Assembly: GCA_003170275.1 (NCBI GenBank)
Contig: PNAM01000018.1
Span: 1-43,531, forward strand
Direction of reading: 5' to 3'
Source of the DNA: Myxococcales bacterium
GTDB taxonomy: Bacteria; Myxococcota_A; Polyangia; Palsa-1104
DNA length: 43,531 nt
Under the pieces are notes generated by a model. The model was not told the DNA's origin. It saw nothing but the letters and a program-made list of their open reading frames with translations, and searched no databases. A program made the translations under genes and the position numbers. Each line of letters starts with the position of its first letter. The first letter of the stretch is position 1. Below are positions 38,039-43,531 of this stretch, piece after piece.

Positions 38039-39787
38039 ATGAAGGTCTTTAGTTACCTGGCGTTGGGGTGGGTTGCGGCGGCGGGCTGTGCGGGCCGGCT
38101 GCCCGAGCCCCGGCAGCCTTCGATGGTGCGAAGCTTCAACGGGACGCTCGTGCCGGGCTATTACGTGAGTCCGGCTGCCTACCAGCACTATATCCAGGCG
38201 CAGCTCCTTTCTAACGACGGGCGCTCGGAAGAGGCGGCCGAGGAGCTTCGGCACGCGCTCGCCTCCGATGGCGCGTCGTCGTACCTGCGCTCGCGGCTGG
38301 CCGAAGAGCTGCTCAACCTCGGGCGCGTCGACGAGGCGCGCGAAGAGGTCGAGGCTGCGCTGCACCTCGATCCGCAGTTCCCCGAGGCGTACGTCGACTT
38401 TGCGCGGGTGAAGTTGCGCCTGGGCGATGCCAACGGCGCCGAGGTTGCGCTCAAGCGGGCGATCGAGATCGATCGCGCGTGCGAGGATGCGTACCTGGGC
38501 CTGGTCGGTGTCTATCGCGACCGCGGCCACGACGCCAAGGTCGAAGAGACCTGGCGCGAGATGGCGAAGAACATCCCCGGCGCGGCGCAGGCCCACCAGG
38601 CGCTCGGGCTCGCGGCGCAGGCCCGCGGCGACGCACGCGCGGCCGAGGCCGCGTTCGACAAGTCGATCGAGCTCGATCCCGGGCTGCAGGAGGCGCGGGT
38701 CGAGCTCGCGCAGCTCCTGCAAGGCGAAGGACGATCCCAGGAGGCCGCCGCGCAGCTCACGCAAGCGTGGCAGCGATCGGGAGACGTCAAGGTCGTGGAA
38801 ATGATCGTGCGCCTCGACATGGCGTCGGGGCGCGAGGCCGAAGCGCGCGAGCTCATCGATCGGTTGGATGACGAGGGGGGCGGGGGCGAGCGGCGGGTCC
38901 TGGTCGGGTGGTTGCGACTCGCCGCCAAGCAGCCCGACCGCGCGCGCACGGTCGCGGACGAGATGCTGCGCTCGACGGAGTCGGCCGGTGCGCGCCTGTT
39001 GGCCGGCGCCGCGCTCGAAGCGCTCGGCAAGGTCGAGGACGCGTTGGGGCAGCTGCGCAAGGTGCCCACGCAGGCGCGTCAGTTCGGCAAGGCGCAGGAG
39101 CGCATCGGTCAGCTGCTCCGCGACAATGGTCGCTACCGCGAAGCCATCGACCTGCTCGGCAAGGCTCTGCTCTCGGTGGCCTCGGATCCGGCCGGCACCG
39201 ACGCGACCGATTCGTTGAACGGAATTCTCGCCGGCGTTCACGAGCGCGCGGGCGATCGCGCGCAGGCGATCAAGGTGCTCGAAGGCGCCTTCACCCGGCG
39301 CCCGCAGTCCGATTCGCTGCCGTTCGCCCTCGGTACCGCATATTCGCGAAACGGACAATGGGAACGGGCCGTCGAGACGGTACAGAAGGTCCTCAAGCGG
39401 GATCCGGATAGCGTGCGGGCGTTGAACTTCATCGGCTTCGTGCTGGCGGATCACGAGGTGCGGCTCGACGAGGCGCAGCGCCTGCTCACGCGCGCGGTCG
39501 CGCTCAAGCCGGCCGACGGTGGGATTGTCGACAGCCTGGGTTGGTTGTACGTCAAGCTGGGTCGGCTCGATGACGCCGAGCGCATGCTGGTCCGCGCCGA
39601 TCGATTGGCGCCCGAGGATCCGGAGATTTTGGGGCATCTCGGCGAGCTGTACGTGAAGAAGGCCGATCGCGTGCGCGCCCTCGAGACCTACAAGCGCGCG
39701 CTCTCGTACCATCCCGAGGAGCGCGTGCGCCGGGTGGTCGAGGAGCAGATCTTACTTCTCGAGACCGGGCGGGTCGGTTCGCGGTAG
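38039..39787 (+). CDS. TPR-repeat lipoprotein
   Basis: 582 residues. The lipoprotein signal ends VAAAGC (about residue 17). Beyond a short linker the whole protein is TPR units (for example AYVDFARVKLRLGDANGAEVALKRAIEID and ALNFIGFVLADHEVRLDEAQRLLTRAVALKP), at least ten repeats. It resembles outer-membrane TPR lipoproteins of deltaproteobacteria that act as scaffolds. No catalytic motif. The next lipoprotein gene starts 9 bases after its stop, and the TAG stop lies in that gene's -10-like element. Confidence 0.88.
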   Translation: MKVFSYLALGWVAAAGCAGRLPEPRQPSMVRSFNGTLVPGYYVSPAAYQHYIQAQLLSNDGRSEEAAEELRHALASDGASSYLRSRLAEELLNLGRVDEAREEVEAALHLDPQFPEAYVDFARVKLRLGDANGAEVALKRAIEIDRACEDAYLGLVGVYRDRGHDAKVEETWREMAKNIPGAAQAHQALGLAAQARGDARAAEAAFDKSIELDPGLQEARVELAQLLQGEGRSQEAAAQLTQAWQRSGDVKVVEMIVRLDMASGREAEARELIDRLDDEGGGGERRVLVGWLRLAAKQPDRARTVADEMLRSTESAGARLLAGAALEALGKVEDALGQLRKVPTQARQFGKAQERIGQLLRDNGRYREAIDLLGKALLSVASDPAGTDATDSLNGILAGVHERAGDRAQAIKVLEGAFTRRPQSDSLPFALGTAYSRNGQWERAVETVQKVLKRDPDSVRALNFIGFVLADHEVRLDEAQRLLTRAVALKPADGGIVDSLGWLYVKLGRLDDAERMLVRADRLAPEDPEILGHLGELYVKKADRVRALETYKRALSYHPEERVRRVVEEQILLLETGRVGSR

Positions 39788-39790
39788 ATT
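39785..39790 (+). promoter_or_regulatory. -10 element containing the TPR gene stop codon
   Basis: TAGATT (four of six matches); its first three bases are the TAG stop of the TPR gene. It ends 6 bases before ATG 39797, predicting a leaderless transcript. Confidence 0.35.
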
Positions 39791-39796
39791 CGCCGG

Positions 39797-40582
39797 ATGC
39801 GCTTTTGCATCCTCGCGCCACTGCTGCTGCTCACCGCCTGTCCGGCGCCGAAGCCGGTCGCGCGTCCCTACGCCGCGCCCAGCGCGCAGGAGCTGCTCGC
39901 CGTATTGCGAGATCGCGCGAGGAAGGTGACCTCGTTGCGCGCCGAGACGCGCGTCGATCAGCGCGGCGAGGGAAGCGAGCGGATCAAGGTCACGATCAGC
40001 ATGCTGGTTGCGAGCGGCGGCAAGCTGCGGTTCGAGGCCCAGGCGCCCATCGGCGGCGGAACGGTCCTGGCGGTCGCCTCCGATGGCGCGACGTTTCAGC
40101 TGTTCGACTCGCACAGCAACCGATTCCTGGAAGGTCCGGCGAAGGCCTGCAACGTCGCGCGCTTCATCCGGATCGAGCTCGAGCCGGACGAGGTCGTCGC
40201 GGTCCTCTCCGGAGGTGCTCCCCTCCAGGGCGAGCCTGCGGGCGTCGAATGGGACGCGAACGGCGGGCGCGAAGTCCTCACTCTCAAGACCTCCGACGGT
40301 GGGACCGAGGTGCTCCGGCTCGACGGCAGGGATCGTCACTGGGATCTGCTGTCGGCGGAACGCAAGGACGCGTCGGGCAGAATCGTTTGGACGGTGACTC
40401 ACGAGGACTTCGAGGACCATGCGGGGATTCGCTTGCCCAGGTTCACCAACGTCGCCCAGCCGCTGCACAAGGCGGACGCGCGCATCAAGTTCAAGTCCGT
40501 CGAGCCGAACGTGACCGTGAAAGAGGAGCTGTTCAAGCTGACCCCGCCGCAGAACCTCCGGGTCGAACCGGCCGACTGCTGA
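39797..40582 (+). CDS. LolB/DUF4292-like lipoprotein
   Basis: 261 residues with lipobox LLLTAC. The mature part is one antiparallel beta domain resembling the LolA/LolB fold: VTSLRAETRVDQ, then GKLRFEAQAPIGGGTVLAVASDGATFQLFDSHSNRFLEGPA, then IELEPDEVVAVLSGG. LolB inserts lipoproteins into the outer membrane. This one has an extra C-terminal part and is better described as LolB/DUF4292-like. It pairs with the TPR lipoprotein and converges with the second radical SAM gene, with 8 bases between. Confidence 0.75.
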   Translation: MRFCILAPLLLLTACPAPKPVARPYAAPSAQELLAVLRDRARKVTSLRAETRVDQRGEGSERIKVTISMLVASGGKLRFEAQAPIGGGTVLAVASDGATFQLFDSHSNRFLEGPAKACNVARFIRIELEPDEVVAVLSGGAPLQGEPAGVEWDANGGREVLTLKTSDGGTEVLRLDGRDRHWDLLSAERKDASGRIVWTVTHEDFEDHAGIRLPRFTNVAQPLHKADARIKFKSVEPNVTVKEELFKLTPPQNLRVEPADC

Positions 40583-40590
40583 GCGCCCGG

Positions 40591-41694
40591 TCAGTCGATG
40601 GAATGGCGGCGCAGCGCGCCCAGGGCGGCGGGTTGCTCGGTGTCGGGGAGGTCGTCGTGGATCGCGTGGATGACTTCGGCCTCCATGCAGGTCCAGTCGT
40701 CGCCGAACTGCACAGGGCCGGTGTACACGCCGGTGTTGCTGAAGATCACGCCGGAGGAGCGACGGCAGTGCGGCATGTGGTCGCAGGTCTTGCAGGAAGC
40801 GAAATCGTCCAGGTGCAGGCCGCGAATTTTCTGCAGCTGAGGCGAGCCCTGCCAGATCTCGTGAAAGGACGCGCTGCGCAGGTTTCCCGATGGCACCGGC
40901 GCGCCAATGCACGGGTAGACCTCGCCGAACGCCGAGATGCCGCACACGGTGCGGGCACACGCGCACTGCACCGACGTGGGATTTTCGATGGTGCGCGGCA
41001 CCAGGTGCGAGAGTGGGCCGCGGTAGAGCGCATCGAGCGTTGATCGATCGACGCGCAGATCGAGCGAAGATCGCGAGCCGTCGTAGCGCGCGGTGAGCTG
41101 CGGATCGATCCCGTAGGGGACCTCCAGCTCGGTCGCGAGCGCCATCATCCGATCCACCTGATCGGCGTTTCGTTGCACCACGACGAACGAGAACTTCACG
41201 CGCAGCCCGGCCTCGCGGGAGGCGCGCGCACCGTCGATCGTGCGCTGGAACGCGCCGGGCAGCTTGACGAAGGCGTCGTGCGTCTGCGCGTCTGCGCCGT
41301 ACAAGCTGATCTCGACGGTTGCGGTCCCGGCGTCGGCGAGCGCGCGGACCCGTTCAGGGTCGAACAGGGTACCGTTCGATTTGACCGTCACCATCATCCC
41401 GGCTTTTGCGGAGTGAGACACGAAATCGTTGATGCGGGGGTGCACCATCGCTTCGCCGCCGCTCAGCGCCAGGTAGAGGCATCCCTCGTCACGCACCTCG
41501 TCGAGGATCCGGAAGACCTCGGCGTCGGCGAGCTCTTCCTCGCGCTTCTTGAGCGGGAGATAGGGGAGGTCGCGGTCGAAGTTATAGCAGTGCACGCAGC
41601 GCAGGTTGCAGCGCAGCGTCAACTCGAGCGTCACGTTGAGCGGAATGCACTTTTCCTGCGCACGCTGTCGCAGCCCGTCGAACATCGAAGGCAT
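40591..41694 (-). CDS. Second radical SAM/SPASM enzyme
   Basis: 367 residues. The cluster motif C29-x3-C33-x2-C36 is at exactly the same residue numbers as in the first radical SAM enzyme 2.8 kb away. SGGE (79-81) follows. The SPASM region includes CACARTVCGISAFGEVYPC and FASCKTCDHMPHC, with a late Cys in DWTC. Both enzymes share the flow of the N-terminal half, so they are probably paralogues. The substrate may be the same precursor, the 37-residue peptide encoded at the head of its own gene group, or something else. Its promoter lies over the PilZ gene's stop codon, which allows separate expression. Confidence 0.88.
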   Translation of the reverse strand: MPSMFDGLRQRAQEKCIPLNVTLELTLRCNLRCVHCYNFDRDLPYLPLKKREEELADAEVFRILDEVRDEGCLYLALSGGEAMVHPRINDFVSHSAKAGMMVTVKSNGTLFDPERVRALADAGTATVEISLYGADAQTHDAFVKLPGAFQRTIDGARASREAGLRVKFSFVVVQRNADQVDRMMALATELEVPYGIDPQLTARYDGSRSSLDLRVDRSTLDALYRGPLSHLVPRTIENPTSVQCACARTVCGISAFGEVYPCIGAPVPSGNLRSASFHEIWQGSPQLQKIRGLHLDDFASCKTCDHMPHCRRSSGVIFSNTGVYTGPVQFGDDWTCMEAEVIHAIHDDLPDTEQPAALGALRRHSID

Positions 41695-41701
41695 ACCGAA
41701 T

Positions 41702-41710
41702 ACTATAGCA
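41702..41710 (-). promoter_or_regulatory. Extended -10 over the PilZ stop codon
   Basis: Minus-strand TGCTATAGT (TG-N-TATAGT, five of six). The TAG inside it is the stop codon of the two-PilZ gene. It ends 7 bases before ATG 41694, predicting a leaderless mRNA for the second radical SAM enzyme. Confidence 0.55.
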
Positions 41711-42353
41711 GGACGTCGTCGGGGAGGCGGCCGTCGAGGTAGTCGCCCTCGAGCTTGGTGACGAACGCGCTAAGGCGGTCTCGCTCGCCATCGTTGGCGA
41801 AATCGAACCGCACGCCAATCCCGCGGTCCTCGCCCTCGGGCTGCAGACGCGCAACCGTCGCGTGGATTTCGATCGGCTTGTAGTCGCCACCCGGCGGCGA
41901 GATGAGCAGCAGCGTTCGCGCGCCCACGTCAAGCAACTCGGACGCGCGCACGAACGCGCCCTCTTCGTTGAGATCGCGCGTGAAGTTGATGCGCCGGCCC
42001 TTTGGCCCCGAATAGGCGACCCGCAGCCGCACCGGCAGTCGGCGTTTCTCCCGGACGTCGATCATGCCGCCGCGTACGTAGCCGAGGATGTAGTTCATTT
42101 TCGACTTCTCGGTGCGGTCGATGGCCACGCCCACGCCGGGCCGGGTGCGCGCATCGCCGGTCGTGCGTCGCCAGCAGATCACGCCGTTGAGCAGAACGCG
42201 CGGGCCGGCTTGAAAGACCACTTCGACAGTCACGTGCTCGCCGACATTGGGGGCATCGCCGCCGGGCACAAAGAGCCCCTGTCCACCCGCGGATGGGTCC
42301 TGGAACTTCGTGAAATCGCTGCGTTCGATTAGGTGGAGCTTGAGTCGGCCCAC
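41703..42353 (-). CDS. Protein with two PilZ-type domains
   Basis: 216 residues. Residues 1 to about 95 look like a degenerate PilZ-like barrel (TVEVVFQAGPRVLLNGVICWRR and VGVAI). From about residue 105 a canonical PilZ domain carries EKRRLPVRLRV (RxxxR) and TRDLNEEGAFV (the D/N-x-S-x-x-G position, with Asn-Glu-Glu-Gly), the two cyclic di-GMP contact motifs. It is a likely cyclic di-GMP effector with no output domain. GTG start follows a G-rich tract. It lies between the 37-residue peptide gene and the second radical SAM gene on the same strand. Confidence 0.82.
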   Translation of the reverse strand: MGRLKLHLIERSDFTKFQDPSAGGQGLFVPGGDAPNVGEHVTVEVVFQAGPRVLLNGVICWRRTTGDARTRPGVGVAIDRTEKSKMNYILGYVRGGMIDVREKRRLPVRLRVAYSGPKGRRINFTRDLNEEGAFVRASELLDVGARTLLLISPPGGDYKPIEIHATVARLQPEGEDRGIGVRFDFANDGERDRLSAFVTKLEGDYLDGRLPDDVLL

Positions 42354-42371
42354 GTCCCCCCCACGCGAAAG

Positions 42372-42485
42372 CTAGCGCCTCGGCCGGGGATTCGCGATGA
42401 CGGGAACCGGGATCGGCGGAGGCGTCGCGAGGGCGCGAACCTTCTCGATCACGCGGTCGATCAGCTCACGGATGCGAGCACCCAT
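42372..42485 (-). CDS. 37-residue peptide gene heading the PilZ/radical SAM group
   Basis: ATG 42485 has a strong Shine-Dalgarno GGAGG 6 bases upstream; the stop is TAG at 42372. The peptide has a basic amphipathic helix (RIRELIDRVIEKVRAL) and a proline-rich tail with PPPIPVPVI and a final PRPRR. There is no cysteine or aromatic residue. It lies 18 bases before the two-PilZ gene. It could be a small regulatory or antimicrobial-like peptide, or a substrate of the radical SAM enzyme two genes downstream. No family recognised. Confidence 0.55.
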   Translation of the reverse strand: MGARIRELIDRVIEKVRALATPPPIPVPVIANPRPRR

Positions 42486-42526
42486 CAGTAGCCTCCACCG
42501 TGGCCAGACCCCTGTCCTTGTCGCGA

Positions 42527-42535
42527 ACGATAGCA
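42527..42535 (-). promoter_or_regulatory. Extended -10 before the 37-residue peptide gene
   Basis: Minus-strand TGCTATCGT (TG-N-TATCGT). The transcript would have a leader of about 35 bases carrying the GGAGG of the peptide gene. Confidence 0.35.
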
Positions 42536-42586
42536 TTGCATGCCTCATCAGCTTACCGTGAAAAGGGCCGCCGCGTCAACGCACCG

Positions 42587-42595
42587 TGCTAGCAT
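42587..42595 (+). promoter_or_regulatory. Extended -10 of the small lipoprotein gene
   Basis: TGCTAGCAT (TG-N-TAGCAT) ends 8 bases before ATG 42604; no Shine-Dalgarno, so a leaderless mRNA is expected. It differs by one base from the element at 33990-33998. Confidence 0.45.
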
Positions 42596-42603
42596 CGCGC
42601 ACC

Positions 42604-43014
42604 ATGGTTCGAAGCTGGCTGTGGGTCCCCTTGTTGGCCGCCTTGTGCGGGTGTCACGAAGATCCGCCGATCGTCATCCGGTTCGAGCCGAACGACATGT
42701 CGGGATCGAAGATCGCTGCTGCGCCGGTGCAGCTCGATGGTGCGATTGCTGCGCCCCACCTCGCGGAACCCGTCGGCGCGAAGAAGAAAGCGGAGTGCAA
42801 GGTGAAGGCGGACTGCATCGTCACGCCGGTGGATTGCTGCGACTGCGCCAACGGCGGCAAGCAGCAGGCGATCGCCAAGCTCACGGCCGTGGCGTCGAAG
42901 GCTGCGCGCGACAAGCGGTGCAAGGGCGCGCTCTGCACGCAGATGTTTTCGACCGATCCGACCTGCGGGAAGCGGGCTGATTGCCAGGATGGAACGTGCG
43001 TCCTGACGCCCTAG
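42604..43014 (+). CDS. Small cysteine-rich lipoprotein, unknown
   Basis: 136 residues with lipobox LAALCGC. A mature region of about 115 residues holds nine cysteines, including C-x-V-x-x-D-C, DCCDC and a final DCQDGTC, suggesting a disulfide-knotted domain. No family recognised. ATG 42604 gives the signal peptide and fits the -10 element. Its last 4 bases overlap the convergent GspC-like gene. Confidence 0.75.
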   Translation: MVRSWLWVPLLAALCGCHEDPPIVIRFEPNDMSGSKIAAAPVQLDGAIAAPHLAEPVGAKKKAECKVKADCIVTPVDCCDCANGGKQQAIAKLTAVASKAARDKRCKGALCTQMFSTDPTCGKRADCQDGTCVLTP

Positions 43015-43531
43015 TTCTGCGCCGTCTGCGTCGGAGTGACGACATAACGTAGCTTGACCGGACGCCCCTCGCGGACCAGGTCGACCGTGAAGTGGTCGGT
43101 GACTCGCAGCCACGCATAGGCGGCGGATGCATCCTCGACCGCGTTGATCGGCCGGTTGTCGACTCGCAGCAGAACGTCGCCCGCCCGTAGCCCGATCCGC
43201 TCGACGAAGCTGCCACTGCGAATGTTCACCAGTCGAAAGCCGCCGCGCGGACCCTGGGCCAGCGTCACCTGGTCGGCCAGCGAGGCGAAGTCGCCAAGCT
43301 CGCGGTCGAGCACGTTGCGCGAGATGACGACTACCGGCGAGTCCGGAGAGGGCGGCGGCCCGTGCACCACGACCGGCGCAGCGGCGGGTGTCGGGGGAGC
43401 GGTGGGCGGAGCGGGCTGCGTTGGGACGGGTGGCGCGACGGGAACCGAGGCGACCGGAGCCGGCGCGACCGGGGCCAGCGCGACCGGAGTCGCGGGGACA
43501 ACTGGCTGAACGGGCACTGCGGGCGCGGCAG
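43011..43531 (-). CDS. GspC-like PDZ protein, N-terminus beyond window
   Basis: The visible C-terminal 173 residues remain open at the window edge; the GTG at 43517 lies inside a Pro/Ala/Val repeat and is not the real start. After that linker comes VVISRNVLDRELGDFASLADQVTLA, then a PDZ domain (GFRLVNIRSGSFVERIGLRAGDVLLRVDNRPINAVEDA and FTVDLVREGRPVKLRYVV). This order matches GspC of type II secretion, whose PDZ-containing periplasmic part contacts the secretin GspD. A generic PDZ envelope protein is the alternative. Confidence 0.75.
   Translation of the reverse strand, partial: AAPAVPVQPVVPATPVALAPVAPAPVASVPVAPPVPTQPAPPTAPPTPAAAPVVVHGPPPSPDSPVVVISRNVLDRELGDFASLADQVTLAQGPRGGFRLVNIRSGSFVERIGLRAGDVLLRVDNRPINAVEDASAAYAWLRVTDHFTVDLVREGRPVKLRYVVTPTQTAQN
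43435..43495. repeat. Low-complexity 18-base repeats in the GspC-like gene
   Basis: Imperfect tandem units built around GCGACCGG(A/G)(G)C encode the Val-Ala-Pro linker (VALAPV/APAPVA/SVPVAP pattern), a spacer between the N-terminal and PDZ parts. Copy number could vary between strains. Confidence 0.5.

Noticed and set aside
37829..39712. 627-codon minus-strand frame covering the precursor gene
   Set aside because: Antisense of the TPR lipoprotein. No motif, low-complexity Arg/Leu composition.

Overview
The window is 43.5 kb of very GC-rich, gene-dense bacterial chromosome. Most neighbouring genes overlap by ATGA, GTGA or TGATG, and no stretch longer than about 120 bases lacks a gene. Gene content points to a myxobacterium or relative (Myxococcota, former Deltaproteobacteria): an MJ0042 zinc-ribbon/TPR protein with DLPAPK-type repeats, cysteine-rich lipoproteins, an NtrC-type regulator, PilZ proteins, a Pal/CpoB pair and a GspC-like protein. 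This assignment is inferred; no marker gene fixes the genus. No IS element, phage gene, CRISPR array or replication origin was seen.

Layout. 1-994: four tRNA-Ser genes covering all serine codons (GGA, CGA, GCT and TGA anticodons), tRNA-Arg(ACG), and tadA, whose product edits that tRNA-Arg. 1084-9843: zinc-ribbon/TPR protein, acyl-CoA synthetase, an exported unknown and selB. 9845-13637: C39-like cysteine peptidase and an outer-membrane barrel protein on the minus strand, divergent from a cysteine-rich metzincin lipoprotein and a HEAT-repeat protein. 13641-18414: NtrC-type regulator, MATE exporter, a Pal/CpoB-like envelope pair and a small membrane protein. 18404-23074: thiE, then uvrB, a methyltransferase, an ankyrin protein and an exported unknown. 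23088-26002: DUF1501 and DUF1549/DUF1553 pair. 26076-33939: OPA-type transporter group, M20 peptidase, zinc-ribbon membrane protein, lipase, serine hydrolase, PilZ protein and an acyl-CoA carboxylase beta subunit.

The most interesting part is 33940-42485. It holds what looks like an uncharacterised RiPP (ribosomally made, post-translationally modified peptide) locus: an HPr-kinase-like protein, a PqqD-like recognition protein, a radical SAM/SPASM enzyme and a 58-residue precursor peptide. The precursor has a YxxP leader motif, two cysteines, an FGN tripeptide and a C-terminal serine. TPR and LolB-like lipoproteins follow. On the opposite strand is a second radical SAM/SPASM enzyme with the same cysteine positions, preceded by a PilZ protein and a 37-residue peptide gene. 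In the simplest model PqqD presents the precursor, the radical SAM enzyme(s) crosslink it, and the kinase phosphorylates it. No lasso cyclase, dedicated leader peptidase or exporter lies next to it.

A second theme is promoter design. Many genes have a -10-like element ending about 6-12 bases before the start codon and no Shine-Dalgarno sequence, so leaderless or nearly leaderless mRNAs look common. At two places the -10 element contains the stop codon of the preceding gene.
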